Part shown: piece by piece, positions 1-7,821 of the stretch | How positions within the stretch are numbered: position 1 is the stretch's first letter | Layout: each line of letters opens with the position of its first letter | Assembly: GCA_035575515.1 (NCBI GenBank) | Contig: DATLXU010000066.1 | Span: 1 to 28,778 of the forward strand | DNA: 28,778 bases | Reading direction: 5' to 3' | Origin: DATLXU01 sp035575515 | GTDB lineage: Bacteria > Acidobacteriota > Blastocatellia > UBA7656 | Made by a program: the position numbers and the translations under genes | Notes under the pieces: generated by a model | The model's input: the letters and a program-made list of their open reading frames with translations, nothing else | What the model was told of the DNA's origin: nothing | Databases searched by the model: none

Positions 1-6
1 ACAGAT

Positions 7-111
7 TCAGAAAGTGAGTTGATTAGGGTTGCGAGCATCGGGTAGTTGCTCAAAGGCATGGCCAAGCAAGGCAAGGAGGGCTTCAAAAGTGAGGTGAACT
101 GCTTGACGCAT
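7..111 (-). pseudogene. Possible N-terminal remnant of a DDE-type transposase
   Basis: An ATG-initiated minus-strand reading frame of 34 codons ends in TGA at 7-9, close to the window edge. The peptide starts MRQAVHLTFEALLALL and continues with a stretch like FEQLPDARNPNQL. From memory this resembles the N-terminus of some IS4-like DDE transposases, where a helix is followed by a 'PD.R.PN' turn before the catalytic domain. After 'LTF' the frame stops where such proteins normally continue, so this may be a frameshifted or decayed copy, or sequence past the edge may restore another frame. No terminal inverted repeat or target duplication was found in 112-290. The alternative is a chance short frame. 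The call rests only on recalled similarity. Confidence 0.33.
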
Positions 112-271
112 GGCAAGAGACGGGCCTGCACGAGGCGCTTGTTGCCAACCCGGTATCAACCATCGAGACTTCGCAATTTCATTTTTTACAAACTACCGAT
201 TTTGTTACTCTTTCATCTCGACAGGGAATTGCTGTGCAAACGTGTCAGCGATGCCTGAAGCGGCTTGGCCA

Positions 272-280
272 TGTTATACT
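272..280 (+). promoter_or_regulatory. Extended -10 promoter candidate for the FHA gene
   Basis: TGTTATACT carries a TGn extension directly before a TATACT hexamer. A transcript would start about 7 bases downstream, near 287, only a few bases before the ATG at 290. No Shine-Dalgarno sequence lies in front of that ATG, which fits a leaderless or nearly leaderless mRNA. No good -35 element is present at 16-18 bases. Confidence 0.4.
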
Positions 281-289
281 TTTACTCGC

Positions 290-1087
290 ATGGCGAACCG
301 TGACGACAGCGTGATTGATAAGGCGGAAACGATTGCGAGGCGAATACTGGAGCGGCTCGGCTCAACCATTGACAGTAAGCTTGGCTCCGGGCAAAAACAG
401 GCGCTCGGCCCGAGACAGGTAGGCGAAATCAACTCCCGAATTGAGCGCATCATCGAATCAAGTCTCAGAGAAGATAAGGACGGCGTGAAGCGCGTCGCGC
501 CCAATCGCTTCAAAGTGCTGTTCACTTACGAAGACACTTCGCGGCTCGCGCCAGGCTACCTCGAAGCTCTTGCGAAAGAACTCAAAGCGACTATATTCGA
601 GTTCATTAACAATCGCCGCTACGAGACTCGCGGCCCAATCGAAGTCGAAACTGGAAGCGATCTGTTCGTAAAGACCACTGTCATCAAAGCCAGATTCGAG
701 GACGATGCCGATAAACCGAGCGGGTTGCCCACGAGCGCGATTAACGCGCCGACTGAATCTCAAAAGCGCGCGGCTGGTCAATGCACAGTCTCGTTTCGCG
801 ATGACGGTGGTCGCACGTATCGAGTAGAGCTTAAACCGGGCGGCGCGCCTGCTTACATCGGTCGCGTCGCGGGCAATGCAATTATTCTTGACGACAAGAG
901 CGTGTCGCGGATGCATTGCTCAATCGCGCTTCACGGCAACGGAGATGTTGTTGTTGCCGATCTCGGCAGCTCAAACGGAACCTCCGTGAATGGACAACTG
1001 CTCAGAGGCAATGAGGCGCGCCCAATTAACGAAGACGATGTTCTCGGCGTTGGCGATCTCAAGTTGACTGTTTCAGAAATCAGTTGA
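290..1087 (+). CDS. DUF3662 and FHA domain protein (FhaA-like)
   Basis: This 265-residue cytoplasmic protein is probably a phosphothreonine-reading scaffold. Residues about 5-135 match the DUF3662 (FhaA N-terminal) pattern, including the 'VAPNRFKV' segment near residue 70. A short linker leads to an FHA domain at about 165-262, with the hallmark GR (191-192), SR.H (206-209) and NGT (229-231) that bind pThr peptides. Earlier in-frame starts would add about 60 residues of unrelated sequence, so the ATG at 290 was chosen; the preceding TATACT suggests leaderless expression. In actinobacteria FhaA is a neighbour of rodA, pbpA and Ser/Thr kinases and links phosphorylation to cell-wall synthesis. 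Here the next two genes are a PBP transpeptidase and a SEDS protein, so the same role is inferred. No kinase or PP2C phosphatase is visible in the window; they may lie outside it. Confidence 0.88.
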   Translation: MANRDDSVIDKAETIARRILERLGSTIDSKLGSGQKQALGPRQVGEINSRIERIIESSLREDKDGVKRVAPNRFKVLFTYEDTSRLAPGYLEALAKELKATIFEFINNRRYETRGPIEVETGSDLFVKTTVIKARFEDDADKPSGLPTSAINAPTESQKRAAGQCTVSFRDDGGRTYRVELKPGGAPAYIGRVAGNAIILDDKSVSRMHCSIALHGNGDVVVADLGSSNGTSVNGQLLRGNEARPINEDDVLGVGDLKLTVSEIS

Positions 1088-1218
1088 TGATTATCAATCA
1101 CCGGCTTTGAGTGTTCGCCGGTTCTTACTGGACGCTTCACAATTTACGAACCTGTCGCGCTGGCCATGCGTTGCTCTAATTGGACGAGCCAGCCATTCAA
1201 TCTCAGGAGTCAACCTCT

Positions 1219-2982
1219 ATGTTGATCCCGCTGAGCCTCACGATAGCCTTCATCGTGATCGGGCTTTTATTGTCTTTGATTCTGATGTGGGCGGCGTGGC
1301 GGCATCGCAACCCGCAGACGATTGCCGAAGAAGGCGTTCCCGAAGATGTCAGAGACTTTGGTCCCTCTGCTACGAATCGCTGGATAAAGGGGCTACGAGC
1401 TTTTTTTATTCTGCTGTTATTGACTGTTGTTGGCTTTCATTCCTACTGGGTCTTCAAGGCCGACTCGAACGAAACGTTCACGCGCGCCAAGCTGCTTGAC
1501 CGGCGAAACATCCGCCTTGCCGAGAGCGGATTGAAAGGCTGGGTGCTCGACCGCACGGGCGACCTCAACCGCGCGCTCATCAAGTACAAGTACGAAGACG
1601 GATTCATCACGCGCGACTACCCGCTTGGCGAGGCGGCGGTTCACGTCACTGGTTTTTCGGACGCGCTGCTCGGCGGCATCGAATACGGGTATCGCGATTG
1701 GCTGTCGAAACCCGCAAGCACATACAACTGGCTCGCTTCGCCAATTCCCGTCGGGCAGGATTTGAAGCTCTCGATTGACGGCGATCTTCAGAGGTTTGCT
1801 TACGAGCAATTGAAAGCCACAGGCAAGCAGAGCGCGGCAGTCGTGCTGCTTCTGCCGACTAATGAAGTCCTCGCGATGGCTTCTTATCCCAGCTTCAATC
1901 CTAATGAGGCAAACGATGAAAACAGGTGGCGCACGCTCACCGATCAGGCCGAAGACCCGCTCGCTCAGCACTTCAGCCCGTTAGTCAATCGCGTCACGGG
2001 AACGCTCGTAACGGGCGGCCCGACTTTTTACTACCATCCCGGCTCGACCTTCAAGACTTTCATCGCTGCGATTGCGATTGACAATAACATGACGAATGAA
2101 GTTTTCACCTGCAGGGCTGAAGGCTTCACGCCGCCGGGCGCGCACGATTCTATAACCGATTTCGAAGGTGAAGTGCATGGGCGAATAGACTTCGCTGATG
2201 CGTTTCGCGTCTCGTGCAATCAATACTTCGCGCAACTCGGTTTAAAACTGCACGAAAAAGGGCTGCTCTTGAAATATGCCCAGAAGCTCGGATTCACGAC
2301 TTCGCCGGTGAAAGATATTCAGCGCGATGAGGACCTGTGGCTCGCGCCTAGCGCAAACATTAAAAACTTCAATTACATCTTCGCGCCGCCCGTGACGAGG
2401 ATGATTCTCGCGCCGAAACCAACGCCTTATGAGGTCGCGCTGCAAGCCTTCGGACAGGGCGAAGGCGATTTGACTGTTATTTCAATGGCTTTGATTGCTT
2501 CGGTTGCGGCTAATAATGGACAACTCATAGCTCCCACATTTGAAGCGGGCGCGCAGCCGAAACTCATCACCCAGTTCATCTCGCCAAAGTCAGCCGCACA
2601 GTTGCGTCAACTGATGCGAAGCGTCGTCGAAAGCGGAACGGCTGCCGGAGCGTTCGCGCCGCTCGCGGGCCGCATCACAGCAGGCGGCAAAACCGGCACG
2701 GCTGACCAGCCCATCAGCGTCGTTGATTACATCGACAAGCAGGGCAAGGCGCATTATCGCGGCGACCAGTGGACTAACTCGTGGTTCATTGGCTTCGCGC
2801 CTGCGGATAATCCTCAAATCGCTTTCGCCGTGCTTGTAGAAAACGGCGGACAGGGCGCGAAGGCCGCCGCGCCAATCGCTGAAAAACTTGTAGAGCAAGC
2901 CTTGCGCTTGAATACGTCGCAGGGGCAAGCGGCGCAAGTGCCTGCGCGGTCTAATCAACAAGGCGCAAAACCCGCACGATGA
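1219..2982 (+). CDS. pbpA: Class B penicillin-binding protein (PbpA-like transpeptidase)
   Basis: A 587-residue peptidoglycan DD-transpeptidase that cross-links stem peptides in the periplasm. The ATG at 1219 has an AGGAG at 1205-1209, so it is preferred over an upstream in-frame TTG at 1180. Two hydrophobic segments lie near residues 2-27 and 57-77. One more membrane segment than a usual PBP2/PBP3 suggests an extra N-terminal helix or a re-entrant arrangement. A short dimerisation-type region precedes the transpeptidase domain, whose active site shows STFK (276-279), SCN (332-334) and KTGT (491-494), all intact. The sequence style is closer to actinobacterial PbpA than to E. coli PBP2 or FtsI. 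It lies between the FHA gene and rodA; a class B PBP normally pairs with its SEDS partner, here the next gene, 59 bases downstream. Confidence 0.92.
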   Translation: MLIPLSLTIAFIVIGLLLSLILMWAAWRHRNPQTIAEEGVPEDVRDFGPSATNRWIKGLRAFFILLLLTVVGFHSYWVFKADSNETFTRAKLLDRRNIRLAESGLKGWVLDRTGDLNRALIKYKYEDGFITRDYPLGEAAVHVTGFSDALLGGIEYGYRDWLSKPASTYNWLASPIPVGQDLKLSIDGDLQRFAYEQLKATGKQSAAVVLLLPTNEVLAMASYPSFNPNEANDENRWRTLTDQAEDPLAQHFSPLVNRVTGTLVTGGPTFYYHPGSTFKTFIAAIAIDNNMTNEVFTCRAEGFTPPGAHDSITDFEGEVHGRIDFADAFRVSCNQYFAQLGLKLHEKGLLLKYAQKLGFTTSPVKDIQRDEDLWLAPSANIKNFNYIFAPPVTRMILAPKPTPYEVALQAFGQGEGDLTVISMALIASVAANNGQLIAPTFEAGAQPKLITQFISPKSAAQLRQLMRSVVESGTAAGAFAPLAGRITAGGKTGTADQPISVVDYIDKQGKAHYRGDQWTNSWFIGFAPADNPQIAFAVLVENGGQGAKAAAPIAEKLVEQALRLNTSQGQAAQVPARSNQQGAKPAR

Positions 2983-3041
2983 TCTATTGAAAAGTATCAC
3001 AAATAAATAATCGAGCCGGAGGACGAACAGGAAGAACGAAC

Positions 3042-4694
3042 ATGCAAAGATTGAATCGCACAAGCCCTTCACTTCATCTGCTGCTGATAGTTCTTATATT
3101 CGCAATGGCCTTTATCGGGTACGTCGCAATCATCTGGTCGGGACAGGTTCATGGCTACAACGCGAGCAAGACCGTAGCCGCGCGCGACCTCGCGCTATTC
3201 GCTCCGCTGCTTGCAATCTTTTTCTGGCTCACTCGCAAGCAGAGATTTCGCGGTGAGATGATCCTGCTCACAGCAGCAATCTTCTTATTTGCCGTCGGCC
3301 AGTTGATGCAGTACAGGCTTTTTTCCGATCCCGAATATGGTGCACGCAGCGAACGCTCAGAGATTCGACAGGCCAAAGCGCAGGCAGTTCGCATGCTCAA
3401 CGTGCAGACGGGCTACGATGAAGATAAGAAAAAGATTCTATTTCCAAACGGCGAGATGCCGAAAAAAACTGAACTGCCGCAGCTCCCAGTTTATGAACGC
3501 ACGCTCGGCGATATTTTAACTTCGGTCAATACGTACATTCCTCTTGCGGCGCTTGCGGCGCTGGTCATCGCCTTTCGCCTGTTCAAAGATGACAAGACGC
3601 TGCTGTGGTTTCAAAGCCACGCATTGCTGATAGGAATCGCGACGCTGATTCCGTTTGCGATTCTGGCTTTCATGAGCGAAGAAGGAAAATTCTTGGGTCA
3701 GACAACGCCTTGGGAAGGCGTGAAGATATTCTTCATGCTGAGCTTCGCTGGAATGCTCGCAGACACTTACCATCATCTCAGGCGAACGCGATGGGGGCTT
3801 CCGCCCGCGCGTTACTTTCTGCCATTTCTGCTGGTCGCGGCGATGCCCGTGATTCCCTTCTTCGCGCTGTCGGACTTCGGGCAGATGCTCGTATTCTTCG
3901 GCGTCTATGTCATGCTTTACATCGTCGCCGTTCGCAAGAAAGCCCAGATGGTCTATGCGCTTGCGGTCGTTGGGCTGCTGTTCGCCCTCTTCTCCGGCAC
4001 GTCCTTAGTCGTTGGCCTTTTCTCGGCAGATAAGAAACCGGCGACTGCGTTTGGCGTTCCCGCTCGTGTACATTTCAGGTTTTATCAGTGGGTTCACACG
4101 TGGGAGCCTCCGCCGCCCGATACCTGGTGGTGGAATCGCGATTATAAGCGATACCTTCAAGCCAAGGGATTGCCCGAACCAACATACCCGCAGGAGATCA
4201 AGCGGCGTAACCTTGACGCCTGGTCAGACAAGGTGCTGCAACAATCGCAGGGGCTGTTCGGGGTGAACGAAGGCGGTGTGATCGGTCAGGGATTAGGACT
4301 CGGTTTTCCTGAGACGGTTCCAATCTCAGATTCAGATTTCATCTACGCGGCCATTGCCGAAGAGACAGGTCTTGGCGGAAGCCTCGCCCTGCTGATTGTG
4401 CTCGGCGTCTTCGTCTTCGCCGGTACAGCCATAAGCATCGGCGCGCCAGATATGTTCACTAAGCTGCTTGCGGCAGGCTTCACGGCCTTCATCGGATTTC
4501 AGGCCCTTGTAAATATTGGCGGGGTGCTGAGGCTTCTGCCGATGACGGGCATCACGCTGCCTTTCGTGAGTCACGGTGGATGGTCGCTTATAACATCGTT
4601 TGCGATGCTCGGCATACTGCTGGCCTTCTCACATCGCAACGCGATAGCCCGGCCTGTGATCGAGCCTAAATCTGAGTTTGTTCCGGTTAGGTAG
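3042..4694 (+). CDS. rodA: SEDS peptidoglycan glycosyltransferase (RodA/FtsW family)
   Basis: A 550-residue polytopic inner-membrane protein expected to polymerise lipid II into glycan strands with the PBP encoded just upstream. The family signature is clear: a 'GGVIGQGLG' stretch near 411-419, 'DSDFIYAAIAEE' near 430-441, and 'PFVSHGG' near the C-terminus. Asp278 in 'LSDFGQML' aligns with the catalytic Asp of the 'PD.G' motif of SEDS enzymes. An AGGAAG at 3029-3034 sits 7 bases before the ATG. Two extracytoplasmic stretches are long for the family: about residues 92-160 (charged) and about 330-405 (Trp/Pro-rich). RodA and FtsW cannot be separated with certainty from sequence alone; the pairing with a PbpA-like protein favours RodA. 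Confidence 0.9.
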   Translation: MQRLNRTSPSLHLLLIVLIFAMAFIGYVAIIWSGQVHGYNASKTVAARDLALFAPLLAIFFWLTRKQRFRGEMILLTAAIFLFAVGQLMQYRLFSDPEYGARSERSEIRQAKAQAVRMLNVQTGYDEDKKKILFPNGEMPKKTELPQLPVYERTLGDILTSVNTYIPLAALAALVIAFRLFKDDKTLLWFQSHALLIGIATLIPFAILAFMSEEGKFLGQTTPWEGVKIFFMLSFAGMLADTYHHLRRTRWGLPPARYFLPFLLVAAMPVIPFFALSDFGQMLVFFGVYVMLYIVAVRKKAQMVYALAVVGLLFALFSGTSLVVGLFSADKKPATAFGVPARVHFRFYQWVHTWEPPPPDTWWWNRDYKRYLQAKGLPEPTYPQEIKRRNLDAWSDKVLQQSQGLFGVNEGGVIGQGLGLGFPETVPISDSDFIYAAIAEETGLGGSLALLIVLGVFVFAGTAISIGAPDMFTKLLAAGFTAFIGFQALVNIGGVLRLLPMTGITLPFVSHGGWSLITSFAMLGILLAFSHRNAIARPVIEPKSEFVPVR

Positions 4695-4920
4695 TCGTTT
4701 TGTCGCAGCTTTCCACACGATGAAGCAATTGTGTCCCAATCTGAGAGGTTAGCGAATAAGCTAGATTAGCAGATTCAATCAAGAATAAGGTTTAACTGTA
4801 ACGATTAGGCAGATTATCTGAATAAATCGGGGCTGCGGCACGGACATTGCTCAAGAAAAAGGCAGTATTAGGGCATCACCCACCCAACGATGCTCGCAAG
4901 ATACAACCTGAGGGGCCAAG
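4695..4920 (+). other. Gene-free 3' region of the rodA transcript, possible small RNA
   Basis: No convincing reading frame is present between rodA and the terminator at 4921. The last 60 bases contain a potential stem, GGGCATC (4871-4877) with GATGCTC (4889-4895), one G-U pair, around a loop of 11. Together with the terminator hairpin this could be the 3' end of a structured RNA or simply a long 3' UTR. No known RNA family was recognised. Confidence 0.25.
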
Positions 4921-4952
4921 AGGCATCGGAAGATTCCGATGCCTTTTTCTTT
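4921..4952 (+). terminator. Rho-independent terminator after the fha-pbpA-rodA genes
   Basis: AGGCATCGGA (4921-4930) pairs perfectly with TCCGATGCCT (4935-4944) around a 4-base loop and runs into TTTTTCTTTT. The T-tract is on the plus strand. An A-rich flank is on the other side, so weak action on the convergent VWFA gene is possible. Confidence 0.88.
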
Positions 4953-4960
4953 TGGCGAAA

Positions 4961-5881
4961 TTATTTGAATGTGCCTGGGATGGAGGACTTTGTTCGTAAC
5001 TCAAGTCCGTCGCGAGCGGGGACAATCAGCAGCCTGCGAAGGTTTATCGTGTTGACGTTAGAAGGCGAATAGACGAGCCTGTACCAGTTCTTCCTCAAAT
5101 CATCAGCGATTGTTTTGGCCGACTCTTCGGCTTTATCGAAGGGCAAAATTGTGCCGCCCGTTCCCGCAGTCAGTTTTTCGAGCGAGACAGGAGGCTTCGG
5201 CTTATCTTTAAGAAGCGCGCCTCGCGTGCGGTCGGGAACCTGTATGGCATAAAGCACGATATTTTCTTCCTGCAAGGCTTCGAGCGCCGAGTCGAATTTC
5301 GTTTTGCTCTCGCTGTCGTAGCCGTCGCTGATCAAAATGATCGCGCGTTTCTCAAAGCCCGTCTTTGCCTGATTCGATAGCGCATCAGCCACAGCAACGA
5401 GCGCGTCATAAAGATTCGGGAATCCTTTTCGCAGGAGTTTTTTAGGGGTGGCTTGCAGCTTCGCAAGGTCGGGCGTCATGTCTTCAAGAATCTCAGCCGA
5501 TTCATTGTAGGCAACGACCATCATCTCGTCGTCGGAATAAAGTTCATTGATTACAGCCTCCATCGCTTTTTGAAGCGCGGGTGGCTCGGCCTTGAGATTT
5601 GCGCTGTCGTCTACAAGAAGGACTATCTTCGAGCCGGAATCGAGCCGCGAAAATGTTTCGATCTCCTGGTGGACGCCGCCGTCATAGAGGTTCAGATCAT
5701 CTTTAGTGATGAGCCTGCCGTCGGGCGCATGGGCGATCACGTTTAGCGTGACGATGCGCCGGCCTGCTCCGCCCGCTTTCTTCGATTGCGCGATTACGCT
5801 AAAAGTCAGAAGCGATAGCGCGAGAAGAATCAATGCGGGTTTTAGAAACCGCTGTTGTTTTGAGACTGCGCGTAACTGCAT
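4961..5881 (-). CDS. Secreted VWFA-domain protein, acidobacterial type
   Basis: A 306-residue exported protein with a VWFA fold. Residues 1-32 form a signal peptide (basic start, hydrophobic core, cleavage near 'VIAQS'). The region about 40-80 resembles the short N-terminal domain of the acidobacterial VWFA-related family, and the VWFA domain spans about 84-275. The metal site is degenerate: the first motif reads DDSAN (91-95) where DxSxS is usual, and Asn156 replaces the usual Thr in 'FPNLYDAL'. The ISDG motif with Asp186 is kept. Metal-dependent ligand binding may therefore be altered. A GAGAGG 7 bases upstream supports the ATG at 5881. It is convergent with rodA and divergent from the carboxylase gene. 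Ligand and role are unknown; many acidobacterial genomes carry many paralogues. Confidence 0.82.
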   Translation of the reverse strand: MQLRAVSKQQRFLKPALILLALSLLTFSVIAQSKKAGGAGRRIVTLNVIAHAPDGRLITKDDLNLYDGGVHQEIETFSRLDSGSKIVLLVDDSANLKAEPPALQKAMEAVINELYSDDEMMVVAYNESAEILEDMTPDLAKLQATPKKLLRKGFPNLYDALVAVADALSNQAKTGFEKRAIILISDGYDSESKTKFDSALEALQEENIVLYAIQVPDRTRGALLKDKPKPPVSLEKLTAGTGGTILPFDKAEESAKTIADDLRKNWYRLVYSPSNVNTINLRRLLIVPARDGLELRTKSSIPGTFK

Positions 5882-5904
5882 GATGAAACCTCTCAGGCGA
5901 TGAA

Positions 5905-5943
5905 AGTGATTAGGATAGCGAGAGCCGAATCCCCCTAATCACT
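5905..5943. repeat. 10-bp inverted repeat in the VWFA/carboxylase divergent spacer
   Basis: AGTGATTAGG (5905-5914) and CCTAATCACT (5934-5943) are perfect inverted copies with 19 bases between them. The repeat lies 24 bases upstream of the VWFA start and about 140 bases upstream of the carboxylase start. It could be an operator or an RNA hairpin in the VWFA leader. Confidence 0.45.
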
Positions 5944-6085
5944 CATCTTGATTAAACCAGAATCGCGCGCCGAAGCGCAACGCAGGCGACAGAGCATTCC
6001 GGAATAGAACGATTGACCAAGATGCCGCTTGTCACCTATCGCAGTGGATTGTTATTCTTCCTTGTTCAAAGCACACCGATCAAAT

Positions 6086-7720
6086 ATGGAGACTCAAACA
6101 ACCAGCACAAACCGCGAGCACTTTCTGAAATTGGTCAACGAACTTCAAACTCTCGAAGCCCGCCTTCGACTCGGCGGCGGGCCTGACCGCATCGCCCGCG
6201 AGCACAAAAAAGGTAAGCTCACCGCGCGCGAGCGGATCGAATTGCTCTTCGATAAAGATTCCTACTTCTTAGAATTCGGGCTGCTCGTCGCTTACGATCA
6301 ATATGAAGGCCAGGCTCCTGCCGCAGGAACAATCACCGGCCTTGGAAGAATCTATGGCCGCGAAGTTTTCGTCATAGCAAACGACGCCACGGTCAAGGCG
6401 GGCGCATGGTGGCCCGAAACTGTGCGCAAGGGTCTGAGGCTTCAAGAAGCAGCGATGCGCTGCCGCGTGCCTATCATCTACCTCGTAGACTCTGCGGGCG
6501 TGAACCTCCCATATCAAAGCGGCGTCTTTCCGGGTCAATACGGTGGCGGGCGAATCTTCTTCTATAACTCTGTGATGCGCCGCTACCTGAAAGTGCCGCA
6601 ACTCGCAGCCGTCATGGGGCAATGCGTCGCAGGCGGCGCATATCTTCCCGCGCTTTCTGATCTAATCATCATGGTCGAGGGCACATCATTTATGGGACTA
6701 GGCGGGCCGAACCTCGTCAAAGGCGCCGTAGGCCAGAGCGTCGACAGCGAAACGCTCGGCGGCGCGCGGATGCACACGGAGATTTCCGGCGTGGCGCACT
6801 TCCGAGCAAAAAACGATGAAGAGTGTCTTGCGAAGCTGCGCGAGCTGGTCAGCGAGCTTCCACCGCCTCCCCCGCTCCGTGTGCAGATCAAAGAGCCGCG
6901 CCCGCCCGCACGCCCGCCGACGGACATCTACGACATAATGCCCGCCGACCATCGCCATCCTTACAACGTGCGCAACATACTTGATTGCCTTCTCGACGGC
7001 GGCGAGATTGACGAATTTCAAGCCGACTATGCGAAAGAGATGATATGCGGCTACGCGCGCATTGAAGGGATTCCCGTAGGAATTATCGCAAACCAGCGCG
7101 GTCTGCTTCGCAGCCCTGCGGGTCGCCCGCCAAAGTTCGGCGGCATCATCTACACAGACTCAGCCGAAAAGGTCGCCTACTTCATTGAGACATGCAATCG
7201 CCACGAGACTCCCCTGCTCTTCCTCCAAGACGTTTCAGGCTTTATGGTTGGAACGGAAGCCGAACAATCTGGAATCATCAGAGCGGGCGCGCGGTTCGTC
7301 GAAGCGATGGCGACTGCAACGGTTCCAAAGCTCGTGCTTACAATGAATCACGCATCGGGTGCGGGCTATTACGCGATGGCAGGTCAGGGCTTCGATCCCG
7401 ATTTTATTTTCACCTGGCCTACGGGCAGGATGGGAGTAATGGAAGGCGATTCGGCTGTGATGGCATTGTTCAGCGCGGAGCTTGACAAGCTCAAAAGCCA
7501 AGGGCGCGAGCCTGACGAAGAGATGCGCAAAGAAATGGAGCGCGTCAGGGCCAAGTACGAAGGTGAGCTTGATGCGAAGTTCGCTGCAGCTCGCGGATTC
7601 GTTGACGCAATCATCACGCCCGAAGACACGAGAAAGACGCTCGAGCTTGCCTTACGCGCCGCGCTGAACAATCCCGGCCCGCACCTCGGCGTGCCCATGC
7701 TTTCTTATAAAATGGAGTGA
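6086..7720 (+). CDS. Acyl-CoA carboxylase, carboxyltransferase (beta) subunit
   Basis: A 544-residue cytoplasmic enzyme that transfers carboxyl from carboxybiotin to an acyl-CoA. The crotonase-like N-half contains 'LVDSAGVNLP' (133-142) and a 'GQCVAGGAYLPA' oxyanion-hole segment (178-189). The C-half has 'GRPPKFGGIIYTDSAEK' (346-362) and 'NHASGAGYYAMAG' (421-433), the second acyl/biotin-binding site. The pattern 'GVFPGQYGGGRIFF' with 'GGARMHTEISGVAHF' is closest to the methylcrotonyl-CoA carboxylase beta group within the MCC/PCC/geranyl-CoA carboxylase family. Exact substrate is not settled. Residues about 258-278 are unusually proline-rich, bridging the two halves. The ATG at 6086 fits the family N-terminus, although no clear Shine-Dalgarno is seen; an in-frame TTG at 6029 would add 19 residues. 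No biotin carboxylase or biotin carrier gene is nearby, so the partner must be encoded elsewhere. Confidence 0.9.
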   Translation: METQTTSTNREHFLKLVNELQTLEARLRLGGGPDRIAREHKKGKLTARERIELLFDKDSYFLEFGLLVAYDQYEGQAPAAGTITGLGRIYGREVFVIANDATVKAGAWWPETVRKGLRLQEAAMRCRVPIIYLVDSAGVNLPYQSGVFPGQYGGGRIFFYNSVMRRYLKVPQLAAVMGQCVAGGAYLPALSDLIIMVEGTSFMGLGGPNLVKGAVGQSVDSETLGGARMHTEISGVAHFRAKNDEECLAKLRELVSELPPPPPLRVQIKEPRPPARPPTDIYDIMPADHRHPYNVRNILDCLLDGGEIDEFQADYAKEMICGYARIEGIPVGIIANQRGLLRSPAGRPPKFGGIIYTDSAEKVAYFIETCNRHETPLLFLQDVSGFMVGTEAEQSGIIRAGARFVEAMATATVPKLVLTMNHASGAGYYAMAGQGFDPDFIFTWPTGRMGVMEGDSAVMALFSAELDKLKSQGREPDEEMRKEMERVRAKYEGELDAKFAAARGFVDAIITPEDTRKTLELALRAALNNPGPHLGVPMLSYKME

Positions 7721-7821
7721 TACGCGTGATGTTTAAAAATGAATAGAGCGCAAGAAGATGAGGACGCTTGGAGGCTTCGCAATTGCTCGAAAGACTTTGT
7801 CGATTACAAGGAGGAGTAGTG

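Noticed and set aside
46..258. 70-codon plus-strand frame before the FHA gene
   Set aside because: No domain, no ribosome site, Arg-rich shadow composition, and it overlaps a better minus-strand transposase-like frame.
110..289. Upstream extension of the FHA protein
   Set aside because: The extra 60 residues are not FhaA-like and precede a promoter-like TATACT; the ATG at 290 fits the family start.
458..916. 152-codon minus-strand frame within the FHA gene
   Set aside because: Antisense to a well-supported domain protein; no recognisable motif.
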